Shown: piece by piece, positions 1-9,991 of the stretch | How the letters are laid out: each line of letters opens with the position of its first letter | Numbering within the stretch: position 1 is the stretch's first letter | DNA from: Polynucleobacter sp. MG-27-Goln-C1 | Lineage (GTDB): Bacteria > Pseudomonadota > Gammaproteobacteria > Burkholderiales > Burkholderiaceae | Assembly (NCBI RefSeq): GCF_018881905.1 | Contig: NZ_JACVPM010000001.1 | Location: forward strand, 620,001 to 684,000 | DNA: 64,000 nt | Reading direction: 5' to 3' | Notes under the pieces: model-generated | What the model was told of the DNA's origin: nothing | What the model saw: the letters and a program-made list of their open reading frames with translations, nothing else | Databases searched by the model: none | Translations under genes and position numbers: made by a program

Positions 1-147
1 TTGCAGCATAGACATTAAGACTGCGATCTCAATAACGCTAAAGCCACGATCGAGAAAAAAGAGGCTGGCGTAGGGAGAAACTAAGCCAACGTAAGCAAAA
101 TATAAAAAGAAAAAGGACCCGAAGGCCCAACGCACTGAAGGTGTCAT
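1..147 (-). CDS. MFS transporter, N-terminal 49 residues (cut by window edge)
   Basis: The first 49 residues are visible, opening MTPSVRWAFGSFFFLYFAYV, a hydrophobic first membrane segment after a short cytoplasmic start. The motif YVGLVSPYASLFFLDRGFS and the position beside aroC match the MFS_1-like family often labelled phenylpropionate or nucleoside:H+ symporter type, which commonly lies next to aroC in Burkholderiales. Substrate is unknown. The start ATG is 20 bases past the aroC stop, so it is probably co-transcribed with aroC. The rest lies outside the window. Confidence 0.7.
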   Translation of the reverse strand, partial: MTPSVRWAFGSFFFLYFAYVGLVSPYASLFFLDRGFSVIEIAVLMSMLQ

Positions 148-167
148 TTTCTTTTACTTAGCTTTAT

Positions 168-1283
168 TTAATCGGTTGCTGAACCGGGACGTGCTGCCGG
201 TATCGGCGGAACAGTATGTTTCACATCACCACATTGGGCACGATGACGCAAAGCGTGATCGATCAATACCAAAGCTAGCATCGCTTCAGCAATCGGCGTT
301 GCCCGAATGCCAACACAAGGATCATGACGACCTTTGGTTTGCACAGTAATAGGCTTACCATCCAAATCAACTGATTGTTTTGGACTCAGAATGCTCGAGG
401 TTGGTTTGATTGCAATCGATACACGCAAATCTTGGCCGCTACTGATGCCGCCCAAAGTGCCGCCACTATGGTTGCTAGCAAAACCATCTGGATGTAATTC
501 ATCACCATGCTCGCTACCGCGCTGCGCTACTGACTTAAAGCCTGCACCAATCTCTACACCCTTAACAGCATTGATACCCATCATGGCATGCGCAATATCA
601 GCATCCAACTTATCAAATAAGGGTTCACCCAATCCAATCGGCACATTACGCGCCCGCACCTCAATCTTCGCCCCACAAGAATCCCCTGCCTTACGCAGTG
701 AATCCATATAAGCCTCTAATTCAGGAACGATATCGGCATTGGCAGCAAAGAAAGGATTGCTCTCAATCAGGGCCGCATCTTTAAATGGGATTTCAATTTC
801 ACCGAGCTGACTCATGTAGCCATAAAACTCAGTGCCATATTGCTCTTTCAACCACTTCTTCGCAATTGCTGCTGCGGCCACTACAGGCGCAGTCAATCTT
901 GCTGAAGAGCGTCCACCACCACGAGGATCTCGTAAACCATATTTGTAGTGGTATGCATAGTCCGCGTGGCCAGGCCTAAATGTTTGCAAGATATTGCCGT
1001 AATCTTGACTACGTTGATCGGTGTTCCGAATTAACAATCCAATTGGCGCACCGGTAGTTTTGCCTTCATAAACACCAGACAGGATCTCAACCTTGTCAGC
1101 TTCTTGACGTTGAGTCACATGACGCGAAGTTCCTGGTTTGCGACGATCTAAATCAATCTGCAAATCCGCTTCGGATAAAGACATTCCTGGAGGACAGCCA
1201 TCAACAACAGCGCCGATCGCGGGACCATGGGATTCACCAAAAGTGGTGACAGTAAAGAGAAGGCCTAAAGTATTTCCTGACAT
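168..1283 (-). CDS. aroC: Chorismate synthase
   Basis: Catalyses the last shikimate-pathway step, 5-enolpyruvylshikimate-3-phosphate to chorismate, using reduced FMN in the cytoplasm. The 371 residues are full length for the bacterial enzyme. The family signatures are present: GESHG at 16-20, RPGHADYAY at 103-111, RGGGRSSAR at 121-129 and [16 protein letters not shown] near the C terminus. The ATG start gives the usual MSGNTLG-type N terminus. It sits 42 bases downstream of the CBS-domain gene on the same strand and is followed by the MFS gene, so a three-gene transcript is likely. No oddities. Confidence 0.98.
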   Translation of the reverse strand: MSGNTLGLLFTVTTFGESHGPAIGAVVDGCPPGMSLSEADLQIDLDRRKPGTSRHVTQRQEADKVEILSGVYEGKTTGAPIGLLIRNTDQRSQDYGNILQTFRPGHADYAYHYKYGLRDPRGGGRSSARLTAPVVAAAAIAKKWLKEQYGTEFYGYMSQLGEIEIPFKDAALIESNPFFAANADIVPELEAYMDSLRKAGDSCGAKIEVRARNVPIGLGEPLFDKLDADIAHAMMGINAVKGVEIGAGFKSVAQRGSEHGDELHPDGFASNHSGGTLGGISSGQDLRVSIAIKPTSSILSPKQSVDLDGKPITVQTKGRHDPCVGIRATPIAEAMLALVLIDHALRHRAQCGDVKHTVPPIPAARPGSATD

Positions 1284-1325
1284 ATCGACATTATGTCATT
1301 TGTCAGGGCTATCAGGCTAGGCTGC

Positions 1326-1781
1326 TTAAGGGGCTGCCTTTTCGGCCTCTTCCGGCCAGTCGCGGATATAAGCCTTCAGCATGGTGTTCTCAAAGTCTTG
1401 AGCCTCAACTACCGATTTAGCCACGTCATAGAAAGAAATCACGCCCATCAGCATCTTTTGATCAATGACTGGCAGATAGCGGGCATGGTCAACCAACATC
1501 ATGCGACGCACCTCATCAATCTCTGTTTCCATATTGCAGGTCAGCGGCTTGGCATTCATCACGCTCTTTACCTTGAGGTCATCTAATTTACCGTGGTGCT
1601 TCGCCAATGCTGAGATCACTTCTCGGAAGGTCAGAATACCCACGAGGTTTTCGTACTCCATAACGACCAGAGAACCAATATCGTGCTCGCTCATCACTAA
1701 GACGGCAGTTTGCAAAGCAGTGTCTGGCGCCACAGTAAAGAGTGTGCTGCCCTTTACGCGCAATATGTCACAAACTTTCAT
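1326..1781 (-). CDS. CBS-domain protein
   Basis: A 151-residue cytoplasmic protein made almost wholly of two CBS motifs, roughly residues 8-60 and 73-128; each carries the typical V-x-x-x-D-T-A...LVV pattern and the DHARYLPVID stretch. CBS pairs (Bateman modules) bind adenine nucleotides or S-adenosylmethionine and act as energy sensors, but no effector domain is fused here, so the partner is unknown. The ATG at 1781 has a GGAG ribosome site about 5 bases upstream. The gene precedes aroC on the same strand with a 42-base gap. Confidence 0.88.
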   Translation of the reverse strand: MKVCDILRVKGSTLFTVAPDTALQTAVLVMSEHDIGSLVVMEYENLVGILTFREVISALAKHHGKLDDLKVKSVMNAKPLTCNMETEIDEVRRMMLVDHARYLPVIDQKMLMGVISFYDVAKSVVEAQDFENTMLKAYIRDWPEEAEKAAP

Positions 1782-1858
1782 ACGGTCTCCAGCAATGAGT
1801 TCTTATTTGATCAATATATTCTTAAGCCCTGAAGGAATCAAGGGTCAAGTGAGGGAAT

Positions 1859-3334
<1,476 letters not shown>

Positions 3335-3343
3335 AGGTTACTT

Positions 3344-3745
3344 ATGCTCAAAAGCTGGCTCTCCAAAAATCCATATCAGCTCATTGCTACTGCAGCTTTT
3401 GTTGACCTGTTCATTCTGTGCATAGCCTGGGAATGGTTTATCTCCCCCCTCAGACCTGGTGGCTCTTGGCTCATTCTGAAGGCCATCCCCCTCTTATTTG
3501 CCATCCCAGGTCTATGGAAAGGTAATGTCTACACCATGCAATGGGCCTCGATGCTGGTCTTGCTCTACATCACCGAGGGATTGGTCCGTATTTTGGAAAC
3601 TGGGGCTAATTTCTGGATGGCTGTCCTAGAAACCACCATAGGCACTGTCGCCTTCATTTGCCTGCTGATGTACCTAAAACCCATCAAAGCACGCGCTAAA
3701 GCGGCAAAAAAAGAGCGGGCTGAGGCTGAAAAACAGTCGATTTGA
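3344..3745 (+). CDS. DUF2069 membrane protein
   Basis: A 133-residue inner-membrane protein with about four hydrophobic helices between residues 12 and 110 and a very basic C-terminal tail (KPIKARAKAAKKERAEAEK). It matches the DUF2069 family by size, by its PLRPGGSWLILKAIPLLFAIPGLWKG loop pattern and by position after wrbA. The function of the family is unknown. It starts 9 bases after the wrbA stop with a ribosome site (AAAGG) overlapping that stop region, so it is in the wrbA operon. Confidence 0.88.
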   Translation: MLKSWLSKNPYQLIATAAFVDLFILCIAWEWFISPLRPGGSWLILKAIPLLFAIPGLWKGNVYTMQWASMLVLLYITEGLVRILETGANFWMAVLETTIGTVAFICLLMYLKPIKARAKAAKKERAEAEKQSI

Positions 3746-3835
3746 CTGATTTTTGCTAATTTCTTCAAAAATATTACTTATTCCTGTCATCTCAGCCACT
3801 TTTCCATGCGTTGTATGGTCATGGAGGTGGCAAAT

Positions 3836-4021
3836 ATGTCAACAAGACTCAAACGTTGGGCCCGTGCAATTCAACAGATCGACTTGTCCAAAAGGACGCC
3901 TGAAGTCGCGATTGGCTATTTAGATAGCAAATACCGCGATATCGCTTGGCGCTATATCCGCATTTTGGGCTTTGAGCGCACTATTAGCTTTATGGCCAGC
4001 AATAACTTCCATCCAGAATAG
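3836..4021 (+). CDS. Small conserved-looking basic protein, unknown function
   Basis: I do not recognise this 61-residue protein. It begins MSTRLKRWARAIQQIDLSKR and continues with a hydrophilic helical pattern (PEVAIGYLDSKYRDIAWRYIR); it has no signal peptide and no membrane segment. The ATG at 3836 is favoured because GGAGGTG lies 6-12 bases upstream; in-frame ATGs at 3806 and 3821 have no such site, and the one at 3821 overlaps the ribosome site itself. A clear hairpin terminator follows, which supports a genuine transcript. Confidence 0.6.
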   Translation: MSTRLKRWARAIQQIDLSKRTPEVAIGYLDSKYRDIAWRYIRILGFERTISFMASNNFHPE

Positions 4022-4034
4022 TTCACCGTATTAA

Positions 4035-4074
4035 CAAAAAACCCCAGAAGAATGTCATTTTCTGGGGTTTTTTA
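4035..4074 (+). terminator. Rho-independent terminator after the 61-residue gene
   Basis: The stem AAAACCCCAGAA pairs with TTCTGGGGTTTT around a loop of about 10 bases and is followed by a T run on the + strand. The A run on the 5' side makes it usable from the minus strand as well, but the genes on that side (rhodanese) end close by, so it may serve both converging transcripts. Confidence 0.8.
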
Positions 4075-4101
4075 ATTTTCTGAGCTAGCAGACATTGGAA
4101 A

Positions 4102-5103
4102 TCAATTGCTTTTTGCCTTCAAGGCCTCTTCCAATTGATTGATCTTATTTTGCATAGCCGCCATCTTGGCATTCAATGCACCAACATTTAAGAAGGTTTC
4201 GTCCGAGACCTGAGCTTTTAGGTTATTTCCCCAACCAAGCCAAGATGAGTCATAGACCTTCACTTTCTTGAAGCCTAGATTTTTTAAAACGGTTGCGGTT
4301 TCAGATGCACGTACCCCACTTTGGCAATAGACTACCGTCTCCTGATTTGGATCCAAGCTTGAATACAGCTTTTTCAAATCCGCTTGGCTTTTTAGTGTCA
4401 TGCCAGAATTATCAGCAACCTGCTTCTTACTTAACTTAATAGAAGTAGCGGGATCCTGCCAATTTTCCTCAAAGGGAATATTGACCGCATTAGGAATATG
4501 ACCACCTCGGATCGCGCGAACATCTTTCCCAGAAAACTCATCAGGGGTTCTAGCATCAATAATTTGAACAGATTTAGATTGCGCAAGTTTTAACATTTCC
4601 TCATTGCTAACTACTAACTGAGACTGGGGTACCAGCACTACAGATACTGCCGGTAAGGTTGCGCGATCTTTTTGCAAGGGCAAGCCAGCTGATTTCCAGG
4701 CATCGATACCGTCATGATAGATTTGAGCCTGCTTCCCGCCGAAATAATTAATCGTATAAAGGCCAAAGTAAGCATAAGGATTTCCGCGCGAGCCATACAC
4801 CACGATGTCTTTATTAATATCTAGCCCTGCCTGATTAAAAATCGCCTGAATCTTGGCAGTGGCAATGTAATCCTCTTTATTTGCATCCCGCAGAGTATTG
4901 CCAGCATCACCGATATTGATGGCACCGGGAATGTGTCCTTCTAGATAACTCTTTTCATCTCGCACATCCCAAATGATTGCGCCTCGTGCCATAGCCGCTT
5001 GCACTTGGGCCGTTTGAATAATGGCATCATTTTGTTGGGCTAAAGCCAAAGAGCTGATGAGGAATAGGCTTAGAGAGAAAAGGTGTCTGATCAGGCATTT
5101 CAT
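4102..5103 (-). CDS. Exported tandem-rhodanese sulfurtransferase
   Basis: A 333-residue protein with a signal peptide (about residues 1-22, ending ALA-Q) and two rhodanese domains, about 28-145 and 165-300. The second domain carries a proper active loop, VVYCQSGVRASE, with the persulfide-forming cysteine. In the first domain the corresponding loop is VVYGSRGNPYAYFG, without cysteine, so that half is probably structural, as in many two-domain thiosulfate sulfurtransferases. A Lys-rich helical C terminus follows. It would act in the periplasm. It lies 24-plus bases downstream of an MFS gene on the same strand, which suggests one operon; the donor substrate is unknown. Confidence 0.88.
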   Translation of the reverse strand: MKCLIRHLFSLSLFLISSLALAQQNDAIIQTAQVQAAMARGAIIWDVRDEKSYLEGHIPGAINIGDAGNTLRDANKEDYIATAKIQAIFNQAGLDINKDIVVYGSRGNPYAYFGLYTINYFGGKQAQIYHDGIDAWKSAGLPLQKDRATLPAVSVVLVPQSQLVVSNEEMLKLAQSKSVQIIDARTPDEFSGKDVRAIRGGHIPNAVNIPFEENWQDPATSIKLSKKQVADNSGMTLKSQADLKKLYSSLDPNQETVVYCQSGVRASETATVLKNLGFKKVKVYDSSWLGWGNNLKAQVSDETFLNVGALNAKMAAMQNKINQLEEALKAKSN

Positions 5104-5127
5104 GTAGATACTTTCTAAGAGGTTGAG

Positions 5128-6321
5128 CTAAGGGTTAATATAAACCTGATGCTCTTGCCGACTGGGAAATACCCAAAAAGCAAGCAATAGAAATGCCAGT
5201 CCAGCGCAAGACCCTGAAAACAAAAAAGCATAGCTAGGGTTAAAGGATTCGTAAAGCCACCCAAAGATCAGCGACGCTGGTAGCAACATCAATCCCGAGA
5301 TGAGATTGAACCAACCAAAAGCAGTTCCTGCCATCCCTTTTGGAGCGAGATCTGCCACTAAAGCTTTCTCTACACCTTCGGTTGCGGCTTTAAACAATCC
5401 GTAAATGGCAAATAGCCCACAAAGCATCCATAGAGTGATGCCAGAAAAACTCATTGCAATATAAAAGAATGCAAATGCAGCCCAAGCAATCAGAATAAAG
5501 TTTTTACGACTGAATCGATCCGAGAGTGCAGATAGCGGCGTTCCAAAAATAGTTGTGATCAAGGAGATGGCAGCCCACAGCAAAGGAATTTGCTCTTGAG
5601 GAACCCCTAACTCTCTCGCCCTTAACAATAAGAACATGTCAGATGAATTTGCTAAAGCAAAAATTCCAGCAACCAAAATATAGCGCTTGAACTGAGGCGG
5701 CAGGCCTATGAGTGACCACGAGAATGGTTTCACCACTGCTTGCTCGCGAGCTGGCTCTTTAAGGCAGAGAGCCAAAGTCACAGTAATAATGCCAGGCACT
5801 ATTGCCCATAGAAAGATATCTCGCAATGGAATTTCCATCCATAACAAGTATGCTGCCATCAGAGGTCCAAAGACTGCGCCTGCGTTATCCATCGAACGAT
5901 GTAGGCCAAATGTAATGCCACGTTTATTGGGCTCAACGCTCTCCGCTAGCAATGCGTCCCGTGGAGAACTTCTCAATCCCTTACCAAGGCGGTCGGTAAA
6001 ACGGATACATAAAACCCAAGCCCAAGAATTAGCCAGGGCAATTAAGGGTCTACCAATTCCTGCTAAAAAATAGCCAATCACAATCCAAGGCTTGGTCTTT
6101 TTTGTACGATCAACTATCACACCAGAAACCAATTTAAAGATGCTAGAGCTAGCCTCAGCAATCCCCTCAATTAAGCCTAGCGCTTTGGGTCCCGCCATGA
6201 GCACAGTAGCGAGATAGAGCGGCATTAAGGGATATAGCATCTCACTTGCAGCATCATTCACAAAACTAATAAGGCCTATAAGCCACACAGTTCTGGGGAG
6301 TGAGAATAAAATTTTGAACAT
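5128..6321 (-). CDS. MFS transporter
   Basis: A 12-helix major facilitator of about 397 residues. The motif-A region between helices 2 and 3 reads VSGVIVDRTKKTKPWIVIGY, and helix-4/5 region DRLGKGLRSSPRDALLAES resembles a subgroup of bacterial MFS proteins with the RxxPRDALLA loop. Substrate is not evident. The frame opens with TTG at 6330, but ATG at 6321 is the more likely start. It precedes the exported rhodanese on the same strand with a 25-base gap, so a link to sulfur-compound traffic is possible but only inferred. Confidence 0.85.
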   Translation of the reverse strand: MFKILFSLPRTVWLIGLISFVNDAASEMLYPLMPLYLATVLMAGPKALGLIEGIAEASSSIFKLVSGVIVDRTKKTKPWIVIGYFLAGIGRPLIALANSWAWVLCIRFTDRLGKGLRSSPRDALLAESVEPNKRGITFGLHRSMDNAGAVFGPLMAAYLLWMEIPLRDIFLWAIVPGIITVTLALCLKEPAREQAVVKPFSWSLIGLPPQFKRYILVAGIFALANSSDMFLLLRARELGVPQEQIPLLWAAISLITTIFGTPLSALSDRFSRKNFILIAWAAFAFFYIAMSFSGITLWMLCGLFAIYGLFKAATEGVEKALVADLAPKGMAGTAFGWFNLISGLMLLPASLIFGWLYESFNPSYAFLFSGSCAGLAFLLLAFWVFPSRQEHQVYINP

Positions 6322-6465
6322 ACGACTCAATTTAGCATCAAATTAAATACAGCTCAGACTGTCACAATCGCTTGAAACTCACCCCAATAGGACGTAGGAT
6401 CGATGGGTAGGCGTCAGCCTTTTATCAAGTTTTAACAAATAGCACTCTCTTTAAAGGAATACACC

Positions 6466-6753
6466 ATGAGTCAGAAAAAATTAGTAAAGCAATTATTGAA
6501 AAAATTAGACAAGCTGGAAGCCGATAGAGAAAAGTTAATTGATAAGCTAGCAAAGGCCTTGGATAAGATGGAGAAAAAAGCTCCCGCCAAGAAAGCGCCG
6601 GCTAAAAAAGCTGTAGCGAAAAAGTCGCCCGCTAAAAAAGTGGTTGCCAAAAAAGTACCTGCTAAGAAAGTTCCAGCGAAAAAAGCGGCTGCCAAGAAAG
6701 CGGTGGCCAGAAAAGCTCCAGCTAAAAAAGTTGCTCCAGCAACAACTGCTTAA
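6466..6753 (+). CDS. Histone H1-like Lys/Ala/Pro-rich protein
   Basis: A 95-residue protein. Residues 1-40 form a charged, probably coiled-coil head ([20 protein letters not shown]); the remainder is a low-complexity tail built from [15 protein letters not shown] units, like the C-terminal tail of eukaryotic H1 and of bacterial AlgP or HctB-type proteins. Such tails bind DNA or other polyanions. The ATG has AAAGGA 7 bases upstream. A PPK2 gene starts 30 bases downstream on the same strand, so the two are probably co-transcribed; binding of polyphosphate as well as DNA is my inference. Confidence 0.85.
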   Translation: MSQKKLVKQLLKKLDKLEADREKLIDKLAKALDKMEKKAPAKKAPAKKAVAKKSPAKKVVAKKVPAKKVPAKKAAAKKAVARKAPAKKVAPATTA

Positions 6754-6783
6754 TAAAAGAAGTATTGATAGTAAAGACTGCCC

Positions 6784-7557
6784 GTGAGCAAATCTTTGGT
6801 CCCCGAACATACTTACGAGGCAGATTTACGACTTCTTCAAATTGAATTAGTCAAACTCCAGCGCCACATCATTCAAAAAGGTAAGCGTCTCTTAGTTATT
6901 TTCGAGGGGCGTGATACCGCAGGCAAAGATGGAAGCATTAAAAGCGTTACTGAAAATTTAAGTCCGAGAGACACTAAGGTTGTTGCCCTAGCGGCCCCTT
7001 CCTCGATTGAGGAGCATGAATGGTACTTTCAACGATACGTTGCGCAGCTACCCTCGGCCGGTGAAATGATCCTCTTTAATCGAAGTTGGTATAACCGTGC
7101 CGGCGTTGAAAAAGTAATGGGATTTTGCACTGATGATCAATATAAATTATTCATGGCAACAGTGAATGATTTTGAAGCCTTGCTTGTAAAATCGAATATT
7201 CAAATCGTAAAGTACTACCTAGACATCTCCAAAGAAGAGCAAGCTAAAAGACTCAAAGATCGAGAAAAAGATCCGCTGAAGCAGTGGAAGATTAGCCCTA
7301 TAGATCAGAAAGCTCAGAAGATGTGGGACGCTTACTCAGACGCTCGAGACAAAATGCTCAAGCAAACTAGCTCATCAGATGCACTCTGGACCGTCATTAA
7401 TGCAAATGACAAAAAGCTTGCACACCTCAATCTGATTGCGGATTTGTTATCAAGATTTTCTTATCCAGAGAAAGACAAGAAAATCCTCAAGATTGACCCA
7501 AAGATTGTTTTAACTTGGCCAGTGGGATCCAAAAAACTTCCCAAATTGTTCAAGTGA
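6784..7557 (+). CDS. ppk2: Polyphosphate kinase 2 (first copy)
   Basis: A 257-residue P-loop kinase of the PPK2 family, which transfers phosphate between polyphosphate and nucleoside phosphates. The Walker A region is FEGRDTAGKDGSIK (about 40-53), Walker B is FNRSWYNRAGVEKVMGF, and the lid is RLKDREKDPLKQWKISPID. The overall pattern is that of single-domain class I enzymes. The residue after the P-loop lysine is Asp rather than the Gly of the second copy in this window. The only reasonable start is GTG at 6784. It follows the Lys-rich protein and probably shares its transcript. Confidence 0.93.
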   Translation: MSKSLVPEHTYEADLRLLQIELVKLQRHIIQKGKRLLVIFEGRDTAGKDGSIKSVTENLSPRDTKVVALAAPSSIEEHEWYFQRYVAQLPSAGEMILFNRSWYNRAGVEKVMGFCTDDQYKLFMATVNDFEALLVKSNIQIVKYYLDISKEEQAKRLKDREKDPLKQWKISPIDQKAQKMWDAYSDARDKMLKQTSSSDALWTVINANDKKLAHLNLIADLLSRFSYPEKDKKILKIDPKIVLTWPVGSKKLPKLFK

Positions 7558-7562
7558 CCCAA

Positions 7563-8459
7563 TCAAATAAAAAATAGTTCCGCCTCAGCAAGAAGCTCTT
7601 GAGGCAGCTCCTCGGGAATGTAATGTCCACATGGGACACCTTTTCCAGAGACAGTCTTTGCCACTCTCTTCCAATCTTCAATTGGTGAGAAGCACTTAGC
7701 AACTAGGCCATGCTCACCCCAGAGAACTCTTAAGGGCATCGCTAGCATTTTTCCAGCATCCCTATCGGCTCGATCATGAATTAAATCAATGGTGGCTGCA
7801 GCACGATAGTCCTCGCACATGGCATGCATGGATTCTGGATTACTTGCACCCGCTAAATACTCTGCCCAAGATTGCGCATCAAAAATTCCAGTCCCGGCAT
7901 GTCTGCCCATATGATTTCCGATCCAAAACTCGGGATTGGCACCAATGAGCGTTTCTGGAATGGGATGGGGTTGGATTAAGAAAAACCAATGCCAATAGCC
8001 CCTGGCAAATTCCATTGTGGTGTTCTCATACATCGTCAGTGTCGGGGAAATATCCAACACCATCAAACGCTCCACACTTTCAGGAAAATCCATCGCCAAG
8101 CGATGCGATACCCGACCGCCACGGTCATGACCCAATACAGAAAACTTTTTATGCCCAAGCGCTTGCATCACAGCATGCTGATCAGCAGCCATGGCTCTTT
8201 TTGAATAAGTAGAGTGATCAGGTGCACCGGCCGGCTTTGATGAAGCACCATAACCCCGAAGATCGGTTACAACTACTGAGAATCGTTTTGCTAACTCAGG
8301 GGCGATATGTCTCCATATGGCTTTGGTTTGAGGGAAACCATGTAGCAATAGCAATGCAGGCCCAGAACCCGCAGTCTGGCAAGCAATATTAATAGGGCCA
8401 TCTTCAGAGGGAACCGTAATGATGGAATCTTTAAAGCCTTCAATTAGGTACGTCATCAT
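7563..8459 (-). CDS. Alpha/beta hydrolase resembling fluoroacetate (haloacetate) dehalogenase
   Basis: A 298-residue alpha/beta hydrolase. Near the N terminus is the oxyanion motif LLLLHGFPQT, and the nucleophile elbow is GHDRGGRVSHR, with Asp as nucleophile and the two arginines (D-R-x-x-R) that hold the carboxylate in fluoroacetate dehalogenases. The cap domain has HWFFLIQP, matching the His-Trp halide-binding pair of that family; the catalytic His lies in CGHYIPEE. These matches make a haloacetate dehalogenase or a close relative likely; epoxide hydrolase is the main alternative. It converges with ppk2 (6-base gap) and appears to be a single-gene unit. Confidence 0.8.
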   Translation of the reverse strand: MMTYLIEGFKDSIITVPSEDGPINIACQTAGSGPALLLLHGFPQTKAIWRHIAPELAKRFSVVVTDLRGYGASSKPAGAPDHSTYSKRAMAADQHAVMQALGHKKFSVLGHDRGGRVSHRLAMDFPESVERLMVLDISPTLTMYENTTMEFARGYWHWFFLIQPHPIPETLIGANPEFWIGNHMGRHAGTGIFDAQSWAEYLAGASNPESMHAMCEDYRAAATIDLIHDRADRDAGKMLAMPLRVLWGEHGLVAKCFSPIEDWKRVAKTVSGKGVPCGHYIPEELPQELLAEAELFFI

Positions 8460-8472
8460 CTACTCCAATAAA

Positions 8473-8497
8473 AAAGAGCCTCATCTGAGGCTCTTCA
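8473..8497 (-). terminator. Rho-independent terminator of the DUF3313/EF-hand pair
   Basis: A perfect 10-base stem, AAGAGCCTCA with TGAGGCTCTT (8474-8495), has a 2-base loop and is followed on the minus strand by a run of T. It lies 15 bases beyond the stop of the EF-hand gene. Confidence 0.85.
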
Positions 8498-8510
8498 ATG
8501 TAATTAATCA

Positions 8511-8774
8511 TTACCTATTCGCTACCGCCTCAATTTCTGCAACAGTGACATAGCCTTTATTCTGGGAGTCAATCATACTGAAATGATCATAGATGCGAGG
8601 CATGCAACCCTTGGCTTCATCAAGAGTTAGTTTGCCATCGCGATTCACGTCACATTGAGCAAAACGCTCCTGAATTTCTTTATTACGCGAGGCATCATCA
8701 GCATGCACAGGGACGGCTGCAAATATGAATGCCGCTGATCCAATAAGACTTAAGTATGTAATGAGATTTCGCAT
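8511..8774 (-). CDS. Small exported EF-hand-like protein
   Basis: An 87-residue protein with a signal peptide (MRNLITYLSLIGSAAFIFAA...VHA). The mature part has one canonical EF-hand loop, DVNRDGKLTLDE, with all the acidic and Gly positions for Ca2+, and a second degenerate loop, DSQNKGYVTVAE, in which several oxygen ligands are lost. It is expected to be periplasmic and to bind Ca2+ at one site at least. It starts 2 bases after the stop of the upstream lipoprotein gene, so the two are co-transcribed and end at a shared terminator. Confidence 0.8.
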   Translation of the reverse strand: MRNLITYLSLIGSAAFIFAAVPVHADDASRNKEIQERFAQCDVNRDGKLTLDEAKGCMPRIYDHFSMIDSQNKGYVTVAEIEAVANR

Positions 8775-8776
8775 AA

Positions 8777-9466
8777 TTATTTAGTAGTGGCAGTTGCTCT
8801 TGGGTCAGCAGAAGTTTCCATGGCTACCTTAACCACCTTTTTAGCCATAGCTACAAATGATTCAACTGAGCCGCCACCGGTACGGAATGATTCACCCTGA
8901 ATGGTTACCAAGCCTTCGCCGAGCACTTCTTTGGATTGACTGTCAGTAATCTTGCTCTCTACCAACATCGCCGGAGTTTTAGAGTTAACACCGCCAGCAT
9001 AAGCAGCCGCATTCATTGCCAAACCGATTGGCGTGAAATTCCATGGCTGCAAACTGTCAGCTGAGCTTTCTGCACCAGTAATACCAACAGAGATACGCGC
9101 TACACCTGGACCAGGTTGATTCACGATCTTAATATTGCCACGGCTCATCACTGCGTTGACCATGGAGTCTTGCAATGCCACCTTGGCCTGATTAATTACC
9201 TGTGGAGAAATTTCTTTAGTAGCGTTCTGGTTCAAATAAATTGGATCCAAGATTACCGCAGTGTATGTACCTGGATTCACGCCAGCTTTGCGATATCTCC
9301 AAATACGAGTATCGGCTTCTGAAGTCGCCATCGGAACAAGCACAGAGTAATCTGGCAAGAAGCCAGACCTAGGCATTGGTTGACTTGCCAACTTCGGGGT
9401 ATTGCTACAAGCAGCCAATAAAGTAGCTACAGAGATTGCTGCAACTAAAGCGCCTAATTTGTTCAT
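8777..9466 (-). CDS. DUF3313 lipoprotein
   Basis: A 229-residue exported lipoprotein. The N terminus MNKLGALVAAISVATLLAAC ends in a clear lipobox (LAAC), so I use ATG 9466; the frame opens 10 codons earlier at 9496, but that extension would spoil the signal peptide. The body has the DUF3313 features: FLPDYSVLVP, WRYRKAGVNPGTYTAVILDP and a final amphipathic domain. Family function is unknown; anchoring in the outer membrane is inferred from Ser after the lipid-modified Cys. It forms an operon with the EF-hand protein. Confidence 0.85.
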   Translation of the reverse strand: MNKLGALVAAISVATLLAACSNTPKLASQPMPRSGFLPDYSVLVPMATSEADTRIWRYRKAGVNPGTYTAVILDPIYLNQNATKEISPQVINQAKVALQDSMVNAVMSRGNIKIVNQPGPGVARISVGITGAESSADSLQPWNFTPIGLAMNAAAYAGGVNSKTPAMLVESKITDSQSKEVLGEGLVTIQGESFRTGGGSVESFVAMAKKVVKVAMETSADPRATATTK

Positions 9467-9557
9467 TTTGTATCCAGTGTGTAGTGTGATTGGCATTAGC
9501 TCTTGAGCTAGTTTTAACTGATCATACGCCTCATTCGGCGCTGCAATTCATGCTGCC

Positions 9558-9905
9558 CTAGGGAGCCGGACAAGGCATCAAGCTTCCCGACTTTTGATGA
9601 AGTTGCGGCTTGCACTCAACTGGTGCAACAGTCGCTTTTGGGCTTGATGTTACGCCAGCTGAAGTTGGCGTAGTTGCTACAGCCTGGGTTGCCTTAGGCG
9701 CACTCACGTTTAAGGCTGGAATAGATTTATAAAATTGCTTATCAGTCCCAGGGCAAGGCATTAAAGCGCCAGTCTTGGCATTCATAACTGGCTTACATTC
9801 TGGGTCAGCTTGAAGTCTTGCCTCGAGCTTATCAACGGAACAGGCGCTTAGCAGAGCAAGCGCGATAGACAGAGCGGCAATGCGCATAGGGGTGATGATT
9901 TTCAT
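9558..9905 (-). CDS. Small lipoprotein with two ECKP...LMPCP repeats
   Basis: A protein of about 115 residues with a signal peptide ending in the lipobox LLSAC. The mature part contains the same motif twice, ECKPVMNAKTGALMPCPG and, at the very C terminus, ECKPQLHQKSGSLMPCPA, joined by a Thr/Ala/Pro-rich linker. Each repeat has two cysteines 12 residues apart, so a disulphide-closed loop is likely. I do not recognise a named family. The ATG at 9905 is preferred to 9914. It is probably transcribed alone. Confidence 0.7.
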   Translation of the reverse strand: MKIITPMRIAALSIALALLSACSVDKLEARLQADPECKPVMNAKTGALMPCPGTDKQFYKSIPALNVSAPKATQAVATTPTSAGVTSSPKATVAPVECKPQLHQKSGSLMPCPAP

Positions 9906-9991
9906 GGGAATCATTCTAGGCTAAACAACGCTACATGAATAGTGGCAATATATGGAATCCATTCGATATGGCATCACTACAGGAGATCAAG

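Noticed and set aside
6359..6365. CTGTCAC upstream of the H1-like gene as a PhoB site
   Set aside because: Neighbouring blocks 11 bases away on either side match 3 of 7 or fewer; a single 7-base match is expected by chance.
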